DNA of 64,000 nucleotides, from contig JACCGJ010010473.1 in assembly GCA_013407085.1 (NCBI GenBank), positions 209,688-273,687 on the forward strand, given 5' to 3'. The notes beneath the pieces are model-generated. The model was not told the origin of the DNA. It searched no databases and saw only the letters and a list, made by a program, of their open reading frames with translations. How positions within the stretch are numbered: position 1 is the stretch's first letter; every line of letters begins with the position of its first letter. Made by a program: the position numbers and the translations under genes. Positions 21,600-32,802 of this stretch are shown piece after piece. This DNA is from Atriophallophorus winterbourni (taxonomy: Eukaryota > Platyhelminthes > Trematoda > Plagiorchiida > Microphallidae).

Positions 21600-24550
21600 T
21601 CAAATTCATGCTCCGTTCTGGCACTCTTGGTCTGACGTATCATCAGAGGCAAATCGTTAACGAAAAACAGATTTAGCATTAACATAACATTATAATTTTT
21701 CAGATCAGATTTCCCATTGATCTCCATTATCGTAATGTTGATGTAATGAAATAGACGCGAATACTAGATATGGAGATATCTAACTGCGGTTTCAAAGACG
21801 AAATTTATTTGTCCTCCATCATTTGTTTTCAGCTTAATCAAAACTAATCTTGCTATGGCATACGATGAAAACAATTGGGATGAAAGCAATAGTCGAGAGG
21901 AAGTCTGGGTTGATGAATATGTCTTGTGTGATCATGTGTTACACTACCGATTTTCGGAGTGAATATATTGATATTTTTATGCTAAGATTGCTTATTATAA
22001 GACATGACACAGTAACGAGAGGCTGATTATGGTACATTATTATTCATTAACTAATCATCATCCTTTAATCATTGAGTTAATTTTTATGGTTTTGCACCTA
22101 CAATTCTGAAAGCTGAAACTCAGAAATGTGATGAAAAAGAAAAAGCTCTAGTAATATGCTAGTCAGAATAATCGATCACTTCATACTCCATCGCCTAAAC
22201 GGATTATATACTAATACACAGTGTATAAGAAACAAGTTAATTTACATAGAGTATTCTAAACAAGCTTCTCTCTGCTGACATCTTCTCTGTGTGTAAAACA
22301 TGGTTTCCAAATTGATCCTACTCCGGTTATGCCGCTCAAAAACAGATGATGAACTAGATTGACATTAATAAAATCTGTTTGCGTTGTATAATTGTGTCTG
22401 ACACGTGGTTCGTGAGAGAATTGCATGCTCGGTGTGATTTAATGCTTGATAACTTCATTTTATGCCCTTAACGCAAGAGCGCTGGCGCATTCTAAATGAC
22501 CTAAAGCTTACCTACAGAATGGAGTTCAGTGATTCGTGTTTGTCACACGAGTTTTGATTCTTGGGTACATTCCGTTATCATAATACATGCTGTCTTGATC
22601 CAGGCATCTATTTCAAATGGGTTTCAGTCTCCGAAACGCACATATCATCTCAAGTTTCACGTATCACACTCTCACATAAACTCTCTTCGGTACTTTAAAT
22701 CAGTCCGCGTATGTTTTTCATGCAGCTCTTCACGATCAGAATTTATGCCAATACTGAGTGAAAATGTTGTTAAACAGTTTACTTAAAACGATCACCGATC
22801 CCGTCATACTCACGCACTTGAAAAGCAATTCGCCCTAATAACACCACCAACAACAACAACATTCTATCACTCTATTACTCACGTAGAATTATATTTACAT
22901 TTTCTTCGAACCGCCTGAATCTAAATTTGTAGGTATGTGCTAATTATTTCTTTAAAACCAATCGCATATTTGACACAGTTTTACGTGTCTGTAGTTGTCT
23001 TCTCATTTTATACAACCTTTTACTTATTTCGAATTAGATTTGTTGCGCAAATTTTGTCGTGAACTTGATCGTGTATCAACCGCAATATTCCACATACGAT
23101 CTCTATGCGTCTGAACTAGCTGTTAACTCGCGTCGAAACGTTAAATAAAGGATGAATTTTGGCGATCGGGATACATCTGATTTAAATGGTAATCTTTTTG
23201 TCATAATTCCATCTCGGCCAGAAATTAGGATGCGTCGTGGTTGTTATGACAACCTGTGATAACGGTGAAACGATAAATTAACCACTGGTTTCCTAGAGAC
23301 TGGTGCTGTAAAGCGATTTGAAAAGGTTGTAAAGACTGATTTGGATAAATATCGCTAGCTTGACTTTGAGTTAAGCTATGATCAGGGACTTGGCTAGGTT
23401 GCTAATAGATGTATTTTGCATGAATCTAATCGTAGTTTTTTCACCAGATTTAAAAATAAATTATCACAGAACGACGCAATCGGTGAGTAGTTCGCTATGA
23501 GTTTCCGTTTGTGTAACTTAGAGCAAGACTCGCCTATCAGAAGAACGGTGAGTTGACAGATGATTTATCTGAGATTGTTTTACTACCGAAGTATCTAACC
23601 AGTAAGTTTAACTTGCTTCTTGTTATGAGTTGTAAGTTTGGTCTACCTCATTTTAAAGCACAACACATCAGTCTCAACAAAAACACACATGTAAATTCTA
23701 TTAGATGATTTAACTTTTTCCCATATATAACCACGTGCCATAATCAACGCGAAAATAAGGATCAGATCGACCATCACTGATAAATTCGATTCAATCATTC
23801 AAGTGTCCGCAGTGGCTGCAGATGAGTATATTTCACCTCTGGTATTATCTGATTGCCTCTTGCTATCCACAATATATAAGCGCAGCGCTAGAAATGCATC
23901 TAGTGATACAAAACGTTTCGGAAGCAATTCATATGCTGAATGAGAGCGATCTCGGCTACCAATCTAGATTTTCACTGTTTCATCTGGTAGCATACATCAC
24001 CTGGAAAATACACAGAAACTAGCCTATAAACTATTACGCAGAATCAAAACATGGCACAGCCCCATTTTGTAAGTGAATGGATGTGGATAACATGAGTTAA
24101 CAACAAGATTACTCGTTTTATTCTAAAATTCAAAAAAGTAATTAGCATGCCTAAACAAAGAAGATAAGAACAATGAAAGTTGAATGCTAATGAAACAAAT
24201 TTAGAAAGAAAAAAGATCGCACAATTTGACTGCAATTTACAAAATGTTTATACGTGCAGTTGTTAAGAATCAGACAGCATAAGAATCGACAGGTTTTGTG
24301 GTGATTTTTGATACTTTTGTGGTTACTCATGAGTAGCAAATTCACAAAATTAAAAACACAAATCAAGTTTTGGATTCGGGTTTAGCTCGTAACTGAGCTC
24401 ACCAGCAGTTCGAAAGGTCTGTTTGAGGTTTTGAGCGGTTCCACCACCGTCAATGTGCATTAGGGTCTAGACCGATTGTACGGAAGCATTTATGATTTCT
24501 TAAGGAATATCAAAATTTCATTGCTCTTTATTCGCACCAGACGTAAAGGA
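21600..24550. other. no gene seen
   Basis: AT-rich, with scattered open frames under 90 codons (for example 22529-22786) lacking domain signatures. No tRNA, rRNA or CRISPR-like array noticed. Confidence 0.35.
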
Positions 24551-24721
24551 GGCTGCAAAGTTTGCTGTTCTTATCTAACCGATATAATAGATATATAATA
24601 TATATATATAGATATATATATATTCATTGTGCCACCAGAACGTTTAAAAGACTTTATGAGTCTTTTCAGATTAATTTATATGCGAATAAACGCCTCTACA
24701 GAGGCATTTGCCTCTTCACAC

Positions 24722-25087
24722 TATTGGATAAATTTATTGTACTTAGTCATTCAATATTGAATTCGCAGTTTAAGCTAGTTGTACCTTTTCACCGGTGTTT
24801 TAGGTCATAGAGATCCTTGTCACACTGTCCCTGGCTGATGGGTGGAAAAAGCGGTGATCAATTTCTGGGGTACGTTATGGAACTAATGCAACAATGGTAT
24901 AATCAATGTATTCATTGTTGCATTGGTTCCATCACGCACCCCAGAAATTGATCACCGTTTTTTTCACCCATCAGGCAGAGACAGTGCGACCAGGATCTGT
25001 ATGACTTAAAACACCGGTGAAAAGGTACAACTAGCCTAAACTTCGAATTCAATATTGAATGACTAAGTACAATAAATTTATCCAATA
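24722..25087. repeat. inverted repeat, two 175-bp arms, 16-nt loop
   Basis: Left arm 24722-24896 and right arm 24913-25087 are reverse complements over their full equal length with scattered mismatches. Outer ends are TATTGGATAAATTTATTGTA and its complement; inner ends are AATGCAACAATG and its complement. Each arm contains, in the inward direction, a CTGATGGGTG motif plus TTTCTGGGGT, which aligns with the hammerhead-bearing repeat (CTGATGAGTG.. GTGGGGTG). It appears to be two head-to-head copies of a related element. The core A9 is G here, and the stem II and cleavage segments are not hammerhead-like any more. Confidence 0.9.
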
Positions 25088-25089
25088 AC

Positions 25090-26250
25090 GTTAATAGGTA
25101 TTCAGCTGTAGAAACGTTTAAGCGCATAAAAGTAAATTTTGAAAATTACGCATAATTATGTTGAAACATTATGGTGACACAATGAATTCATTTGACCTTA
25201 TCATGGAAAACACCACCGTAGCTAAAACTCTGAAAGAAATAATAAATATAGGAAATTATGTATCCTTTTTTAAAATCCTGCTCTAATGTCTCCAAAGAGG
25301 AAATATTATGATCTAGTTTTCTCTAAAGAACCTAATTCGATCATAAAGCATCTTATAGATCAATTGCGTAAATGGTATTTTTCTTGCAGACAGCATAATG
25401 CTGTTGTGTGAACCAGCAAACGCGTTTATACAAGGCCGAAATCATGTGCGCCGTTTCGCATCAATCCGAAGTTATTGATCGTCTTTTTCGATAACGAACA
25501 TGATTAGAAATGCACTCTATTTGCTTAGGACATGAAAGTTATATAATTCTGTGAAAATCTCATGTCTCTTGGTACAATTTTGGTGTATAAACTTCAAAAT
25601 TTCCCCAATTCTCTTCAGCGGTTCTGTTAATCTAGACTGATAGCTGCATAAGAAATCCTGTGCAGGATTGAGGCATTACTGACGATAGAAGATACTGAGC
25701 AGCTCAGTTCAACAGCTTCCGTTTTTGTGCATATATTTGTTCTTTTGAACAGTGATCAAATACCACTGTGACATGTATTCCTCAAAGCATGGAAATTCAA
25801 ATTCCCAAATTAAAAATTATGTACTTAGTTTTAAACCGAAAGATACTAACGTTTTTGAATATGGATGATTTATTAAGGGAATTTTACAATGATAAAGTAT
25901 AAAACCGAATATCGTTCGGTGCAGTTATCAAAAGGTGCTTCAACTTATATAAATGAAATCAAATGAAAATTATTCGCCCCAAACCAAATTGTCTAATAAA
26001 GTTTTTGATTGACTTCAAAATCCACAGCTGTTTATAATGGAATTACTTGCAAATAGTGATTTTTGTAAAGCTGTTGTAGTTTCAATAAACAAATACTGTT
26101 ATCGAAAATCTGACAAAGATGTTCTTATCGACGTGTACAGTGACAGAATGCAAACGATAACGCGACGATGTTTCGTTTGTTGTTTTAATTTGAGTATGGA
26201 ACGTCATCATCTATCGTATTGTTAATGGAATGTTGCAAACATATTCCAAA
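25090..26250. other. no gene seen
   Basis: AT-rich; the small frame 26037-26225 (Cys-containing) has no recognisable motif spacing. No LINE motif. Confidence 0.35.
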
Positions 26251-26407
26251 GAGTTAACGGTGCTGCATTGCACTGACTATGGGACACATCGTAGTCCCCA
26301 CATGACAGCTAAATTTTAGTTTGCAAATGAGGATTTATCTTCGAATTACTAAATAAATGGTTTTAGCTCAAAGTCAAAACGGCGTTCGCATATTAGGTCA
26401 CGGATAC

Positions 26408-26449
26408 GAATACCTGCTGAGCGGCTAATCCGCGAAACCGGTCGTGTGC
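26408..26449 (+). ncRNA. type I hammerhead ribozyme-like motif, distinct subtype
   Basis: Layout on the + strand: stem I 5' strand ending ATAC (to 26413), core CTGCTGA (26414-26420), stem II GCGG (26421-26424), loop CTAAT, CCGC (26430-26433), GAA (26434-26436), stem III ACCGGT (26437-26442), cleavage-site C (26443), stem I 3' strand GTGT.. (26444-). Stem II pairs 4 of 4 with a sequence different from the other family (GTGC/GCAC). Stem I pairs GTGT with ATAC (one G-U). The one defect in the conserved core is C at position 6 instead of A. It sits between two direct repeats of GGTGCTGCATTGC (26260 and 26551). It resembles the SM-alpha-like ribozymes of schistosomes in plan. Confidence 0.6.
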
Positions 26450-27139
26450 TTCCGTCAGGCTTTTCAAACGTCATGCAGTACTTATTAATAAAACCCAACT
26501 TTGAACAAAAATAAACCATTGTGCTGGTATTGGACTGTTGCAAAAATAATCCGGTGCTGCATTGCGATGACTATAGGAATCCGCTAGTAATCTAGCATTC
26601 TGCTTATCTCTGCGGCTGTGGAACATGACCGATTCCAGAGAACGATCTCTGCTGGCTCTGTAAATGGCAATTTTTCTGTACGTTTTAAATTCTATTATAT
26701 TATAAATACAGTATTCATTTGTTAATCATTAATAATTATATTTGTATTAATGTCAATGCAATTTTAGGATGACATTTTAAAATTCGGAATAATGGAACGT
26801 GTTGGTTTACGCGGATTCAGATTGTGTGCTCACATTTAATGCTGATCAACAAAACGGGATAAAATATATAATACATCGAATGTAAAATCAGCTAACTATA
26901 TTCGTGCACAACTTGATAAAGAAGAAGCGTGTAGAAATGTAATATGGAATTTTTACTCTCACGGTGTTTAAATTATGGAATATCACTCTGCTAAACACAA
27001 AACTAAATACCCCGACACAATCTCCCGTTCAGAAAAAGGTTAACCTATCATACCCAAAATTAAAAGCAAATGATATTCAATTCACGCGTAAATTTAAAAA
27101 AAACTTGTTGTTCTAATATATTTTCGTACTCACATCCCC

Positions 27140-27365
27140 TTCATTTATAAATTGCGTCCGGTTTCTGACTGTTTGCAGTCATCAGATGGAGAAAGTGTGA
27201 TCAGGAACAGTGAGCATTGAAACGGTTTTATTGTTAAACAAAGTTATGCTTGTATGCCACAGTTGAATACGTTTCTTACAAAGAACCACGAGGTTCAAAT
27301 ACAGAATCACAAAGTGATTTCAGGCCAATCGCTCGGGCGCTTGTGATTCTGTATTTAATATCGTG
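27140..27365 (-). repeat. foldback-family element with hammerhead-like arm
   Basis: On the minus strand: a central hairpin whose arms contain CACAAGCGCC.. and AATCACAAAGTGATT, then GAACCTCGTGGTTCTTTGTAAG, GGCATACAAGCATAACTTTG, ..CACTGTTCCTGATCACACTT and then TCTCCATCTGATGACTGCAAACAGTCAGAAACC at 27151-27191 in segments. CTGATGA, the AAACAG loop and GAAACC of the hammerhead plan are kept, but the 10.1-11.1 pair and the cleavage triplet are not. Same family as 61205-61590. Confidence 0.55.
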
Positions 27366-27369
27366 GTCC

Positions 27370-28790
27370 TTTCAAAAACCCAATTCAATAGTTTAATTTT
27401 ATTTCTGTTTCGTCTGAAACACTTTCTTCGAACAGTAAACATACAAATAGCGTGCAGTCTAAATTGGAAAAGTCTCTTAAAAAACAATCGTTTCTGTAAT
27501 CTAAATCGCCTGTACGTTTTTTTCTTTCGCATGAATTCCATTAAGATCTATTCTATAAGCATTTTTTATGTGACGTGAATTCAGTGCGTTTTATATCTTG
27601 AATTAATTGGAATATTCACATAGTTAGCTATGTAACGTTGGCTAAACTATACTCAGTGACACTTTAGTTTTGATGTGTCTCTCTCAAATATTGTAAAGAT
27701 TGAGAGCATTAAACATTTTAATGTTTAAAATTGTACCAATTGTTCACGGAGCAAAATAAACTGCCTTCTAAGAACCTAAAACACGATTATGCAACACCAT
27801 AGATAGTATATTTAATATTCGCTCAAAATGCAAAAGTAGATTCATTACATTTGAATTTATATTGAAACTATTATTTAAAATCATCATATTATATTACATT
27901 TGTTGCAAAATAATTCTCCCATCTGATTTGTGAGGGTGGCTCAGTGATAACATATGTTTAATTTTCGATAAAGTCCAATTTACGTAAACAGCCGAGTTTC
28001 TCGGGGAAAACTTGCAATACTGCTAGAAATTATACAGTTGCTCACTTTCGCCTAGAGTTTGAGTGAGGCGTCTTTGCAACAAAATGTTTGTCCGTGAATG
28101 ATTTCATCCATATGCCATCGTCCATACAACAAATCATTTCTATCGAGCATCGAGTTTGTATCCAATGGTTAGTGACCGATTTGGGAGAATTTCAAACGGT
28201 AAGATTTTTTTAATTTCTGCAAATAACCGAAAACCATGATTATATAACGAAAAAATTAATTTAACTTTTATCATGCTCCATAAAAATCTCGTGGGAACAA
28301 ATGAGTTTGAAGAGATGAATTAAGAAGCATTTTAAAACTTGAAGATTTATATTAATTCGAGTTAAAATTACTCATTAATATTTAAAAAAAATCGTGATAG
28401 AAGTTTGAAAAATTCGGAATTACAGCTTTAGATTAGGCCACAATAAAAGAGCACATTATTTAAAAAAATTAGAAAAGAAAACAATGAAAATTATAATGAG
28501 ATAAATTTGTCCTCCGTTGTTGAATGGCGACAATTTTGAAAGAGCATTCTTCGATAAAATGGATGATAGGCCTTAGATATATGGACACTCTCCATGACAA
28601 TGTAACATATTTAAATTGAACAAACTATTGTCAATTAACTCAATCGCTGTGAAATTTGCGATGTATCAGTCTGGCAACATTTATGGTTGTAAAAACAAAA
28701 AGCTATAAATATAAATAAAATAATTTCTGTAAAATTAGGGTTTTAAAAAATAGGATAAAAATGAGTAAGGCGTATACTCATACAACTAGA
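27370..28790. other. no gene seen
   Basis: Very AT-rich, without domains or recognisable LINE segments. Confidence 0.4.
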
Positions 28791-28799
28791 ATAATTTTA

Positions 28800-28990
28800 C
28801 AAAAATGCTCATTTGCATTCCTTTTCATCAAACAACCCGCGACCGGTTTCATGCTGATTGTGCTCTTCAGGTAGGGGCAGTACGATTAGGATCCGCATAC
28901 GCTTGGAAAAGTAGAAGAAAAATAAACATGTTATGCTTTTAAGCCACTTTTTCCGTATGACTTAGTTTGTCTAAATGTAACGTTTACACA
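28800..28990 (-). repeat. hammerhead-bearing dispersed repeat, least-damaged catalytic core
   Basis: Minus-strand order: GCATACGG-type lead, CCTAATCGTACTGC, then the motif 28835-28876. That motif has stem I CCCTAC, core CTGAAGA (all invariant residues of CUGANGA kept), GAAA, ACCGGU, cleavage C and a stem I partner GCGGGT. Stem II reads GCAC / GCAT and has lost two of four pairs, and stem I has two mismatches. Downstream GGAATGCAAATGAGC is shared with the other copies. Confidence 0.6.
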
Positions 28991-29224
28991 CGTCCATATG
29001 GTACACTTCATATGCTTACGATACAGCTCTTATAAGTTCAGAGCAGACAGACCAGCGATTGCGTTAAGGTCAAGGTTAGACGCTTTTTTGGTTAGATAAC
29101 GGCACAAAATACTGATTTCATCGATAGTTGGCACGATTAGGGTTAGATAAAAACAAAATGTTTAATTTCAACTAATTCGGTGTGGTATAATCTGACTGAG
29201 AATTGGGAATATGTACATGTGCAT

Positions 29225-29345
29225 TCTTCCACTGCTTCAGTCGTGTGCGAATACGGATCGTACTGACCCTACCCGATGAGTGCGAACAGCACATAACCGG
29301 TCGTGGTGTGTGAGATGCAAATGCATGCAAATGAGCTTTTTCATT
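29225..29345 (+). repeat. hammerhead-bearing dispersed repeat
   Basis: Motif at 29267-29308: stem I CCCTAC with GTGGTG, core CCGATGA (U4 to C), stem II GTGC with GCAC (4 of 4), box ATAA instead of GAAA, and stem III/cleavage ACCGGUC intact. Followed by TGCATGCAAATGAGC. Probably inactive. Confidence 0.6.
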
Positions 29346-29389
29346 CATGATCAGGGTTTAAAACTCTATCTACATGTGTTTGGGCACAT

Positions 29390-31580
29390 GTGATTAAATA
29401 GGTTAGTCGTACCATCCTTATCGAAAAGTGGCATACAAGCACAACTTGTTTACTTATATTGCACTGTTTCAAGCGCATGCGAATCCTGATCGTACTGCGC
29501 AAGCTGATGCTGCAATAACAATTTCTTACTTGAGCTGCGTTGATATGTACGGTATGTACAATGGGATCAAGAGTTCAATTGGTCTAAACAAAATTAAAAC
29601 AAATCCCATTAAGTCTGTATTTGGTTACCCGTTTGTCGACAAAACTCAACCGGCGAAAAGATGGGTAGAGCATTTCTCCTCTCTCGACTATAGGGACAGT
29701 ACGGTTTTACCGCATGAAATTGCCAACCATTGAACATCTAGATTCTCCCCATACTCTTGATAAGATCAATAAGGCAATCGACCGCTTAGCGAATATTAAG
29801 GCCACTGGTGTCGACGGAATTTCAGCCGAGCTCATCAAATGCTGTAGAGCAGCAATATTACAACATCCTAACCATTCGCTTTTTCAGTGCTAGCAACAGA
29901 AGTGTGTCCCACAAGAGATGCGAGACACAAAGATCATCACGCAATTAAAGAATAAGCGGGATAGAGGCGAATGCAACAATTACAGAGGAATCTCCATTCG
30001 GAATGTTTTAAGCAAATTGTTTGCTAAAGTCTTACAGATCTGTCTACAAGTTTTAGCTAATACACTTTACTCCGAAACTCATTGTGGCGTCCGCAAGGGA
30101 GATCAACCGTTGACATGATTTTCTCCCTGAGACATTTGCAAGAAAAACGTCGTGAACAGCGAAAGTCATAATACGCTGTTTTTATTGATTTAAGGAATGC
30201 ATTCGACTACGCCAGCATTAAGGGTCTTTATAAAATACTTGATCTGATAGGCTGCCCCCAAGACTGCTCCAACTCGTTATTTCGTTCCACTCAGGCATGA
30301 AAAGCCCAGTCCATTTTAACGGTTTCAGTTTAAAAGCCTCAAACGTCAAGCAAGGGTGTGTTCTTGCTCCCACATTGTTCGCTATTTTTTGCTCTGCTTC
30401 TAAAGCACGCTTTTAGGACGAGAACAGAAGGCATTTACCTACGCACGCGAAGTAATGTCAAGCTTTTCAACCTGAACCGGTTGAGAGCACAAACCAAAGC
30501 ACGGGATGTGCTAATCCGTGCGTTGCTGTTTGCCGACGATGTAGTCATTATTGCTTACTCTCAAGAGCACCTCCGATCGCTAATGTACTGTTTTTCGTCG
30601 GCATTCGAAGACTTTGGGCTAACAATCAGCATGAACAAGACCAATGTGCTCGGCCAAGTGATTGTATCGCCTTCAGTTATCGCTGTTGGAAACTGTTGCT
30701 CGAACTAGTAAATCTGTTAATATATCTTGGTTCAGACATTGCGGATAACCTCTCGCGAGACACATGATGGATACACGATTTGGCAGAGCAGCTTTCATTT
30801 TGTCCCGATTGAACTCTTGTGTTTGGGGTAACCGCAAATTGACTGTAAAGATAAAGGTGATGGTATACAGCGCGTACGAACTAAATGGTTCACTGTACGG
30901 CAATGGACCACCCACGCAAGGCACGAACGGAAGCTGACTGCTTTCCATCTACGAAGCATCCGTCGGATCTTGAACATTTCGTGAATGGACAAAGTGACTA
31001 ATGTTGAAGTACTTTCAAACGCTGGTCTATAGAGCATGCTCAACATACTACGATAGCGCCGCCAGAGGTCGTTTGGCGACTTCTACAGAATAGAAAATGG
31101 TCATATTCCGAAAGATCTACTCTATAGTGAGTTGCAATCATGAAGTCGACCATTTGGAAGAAATCACTTGCGAGTTGGAAAGAACTTGTTCCCGACCGCT
31201 CACATTTAAGTTATTGTGTAAAGCGTCGTCTGCAAGCTGGGGATGAGCAGATACAGCTCTTGGCTGCTGAACGCAGATCACGCCGCCAGCGTGCAACTGA
31301 CGCCCATTGACCTAGTTCTGCCTATAGTCGCAGGCTCTGAGGGAGAGTTTTGTTCCTCCCGAATCGGAATGTTTAGTCATTCGAAAAGCTGTTCAACATG
31401 AAAATTCATGGTATTCTAATGTACATCCATGGTCGACATCGACTGAAAGAGGCAAACAGAACAGAACCTGAGCTGTGTATTTCAGAACAGTGTAAGTGCA
31501 TGAGGTCGAAACATTTTTCTGTGATCAAGAATGAAGTTGTTTGCAGATGCTTCAAAGTGAGCGTAAGACGCCGAAGGCTA
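29390..31580 (+). mobile_element. RTE-like LINE, decayed
   Basis: Begins after another upstream block of the hammerhead repeat (29390-29490). The RT can be followed in several frames: KATGVDGISAELIKCC-like (29805-29850), NNYRGISIRNVLSKLFAKVL (29975-30035), a palm segment, and LFADDVVIIAYSQEHLRSLM at about 30527-30590 with the catalytic FADD intact. It continues to FEDFGLTISMNKTNVL, a CWLGH-like C-terminal segment and the family 3' region near 31130-31460. Several stops and frameshifts break the ORF and I see no endonuclease, so it is a dead, 5'-truncated copy. Confidence 0.8.
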
Positions 31581-31599
31581 TTTTAAATACCATCTTATG

Positions 31600-32590
31600 G
31601 TAAAGAATGAATTTCAAATTATACTTATCAAAGTTTGAAATCAGAATATCACAAATCCAATTTAGTATATTCCTTATGTTTGCTTTTTACAGAATAACAC
31701 GATAATTTGATACGTACAGATTACTGCCTCAGTTTGTTTAAGTTTTGCGCGCGCAAGTATTCCACTGTTGGTTTACATCACGTAAAAATTTGACTTCTTT
31801 GTTTTTTGCTATTAATCAGCGGTGGTTGCTATTCACCACACCGGCGAAACGTATTTAATGTCGCAATTGTGTTTAAAAATAGCGACATTAAATACATTCA
31901 ACAAATTCAAATTTAGGCTTCAACAGACAGATGACTTGGTAGCTACTTAAGGATGTTTTCGATCATATTTTCACTCGCATTCTCAAGGGAGAAAACAGCA
32001 GTTAACAAAACACTTAATTACTTTGAATATTTAAGGAAGGATATGCACCCTTTACCTACGTGTTATTGTTTACAGACTGGGTGCACAGTACACATGATTC
32101 TAGCAATATCGATAGTTCGGATATAAAGCAGTTTTCAGTTAATCTAAATTGTATTCAAAGTACTCTACTCGTAACAAGCTGCATTACATCAATCAAGGAG
32201 TTGCTAGGTGCTCAATTTCATAGATTTACGAATGAAATGTCGCTTTGATGTTAATTTTGCAAATGGTTTTGTACCTGTTGCAACAAATTTTGACAGTATA
32301 TTATTTTATGTCTTGATTTAGGACATTATCTTTTCGTGAATAAAAAAGCTCGTTCTGTTACACAAGTGCTAAATGATTATGAACAGTATATCGCAGCAGG
32401 CTTCAATGAATGTGATATTCTCATTGTTTTATTCTTGAGTGACGCATCGAAAGTGCTCTACAATTTTGGACATTATTCATGCGAACTTTGTGAACAATGT
32501 GACACAATAGTTACTAATACGATAAGTCACTCATACCAGAAATATTGAAGCGCCAGTTCAGTTGTTATTCTCTGAAGAGTATCCGGTGTT
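31600..32590. other. no gene seen; upstream of the Notch-like gene
   Basis: AT-rich. Short frames at 32060-32248 and 32336-32548 have no domain signature. A short inverted pair (AAATACGTTTCGCC.. / TTAATGTCGC..GCGACATTAA near 31855-31890) is present. It may contain distal regulatory DNA, but nothing specific is visible. Confidence 0.35.
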
Positions 32591-32623
32591 TTGGTATACT
32601 CTAATAGCGTAGGCGCCATTTCA

Positions 32624-32664
32624 ACCAATCAGACTGCCTGCGTGGTCACGCACTTCTGATTGGT
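32624..32664. promoter_or_regulatory. nested palindrome with two opposed CCAAT boxes
   Basis: ACCAATCAGA (32624-32633) and TCTGATTGGT (32655-32664) are perfect reverse complements. Between them TGCGTG (32639-32644) and CACGCA (32647-32652) form a second palindrome. The block ends 89 nt before the start codon of the Notch-like gene, a plausible distance for a proximal promoter with NF-Y-type CCAAT boxes. There is no clear TATA box. Promoter function is inferred from position and motif only. Confidence 0.5.
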
Positions 32665-32753
32665 CTAATTGTTGATTTAGCCACTTTGAATAAAGTAAAT
32701 GCAATCTCCTGGTATCAATAAAAAATTTCACTAAACGGTGGACCCCTTCAATA

Positions 32754-32802
32754 ATGATAACTGGACAACAACGCCTCGGAATTCTTATTGTATTTATCTT
32801 TG
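32754..32802 (+). CDS. Notch-like gene exon 1: start and signal peptide
   Basis: ATG at 32754 followed by MITGQQRLGILIVFIF and one base of a Gly codon, then donor GTGAGC. The peptide has a short polar/basic N-terminus and a hydrophobic core, as in a secretory signal. The split codon (G|GA) joins in phase to the exon at 36400, whose first residues VNCAHPDPC lead straight into an EGF repeat. Assignment as exon 1 rests on phase, peptide character and the upstream promoter-like block; a transcript would settle it. Confidence 0.65.

Noticed and set aside
21640..21660. CTGATGATACGTCAGA on the minus strand as another hammerhead core
   Set aside because: No GAAA box or pairing stem I strands follow at the expected distances.
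29428..30948. Open frames at 29428-29733, 29918-30118 and 30358-30708 as separate genes
   Set aside because: They are pieces of one decayed RTE-like LINE; the last carries the FADD motif of its reverse transcriptase.
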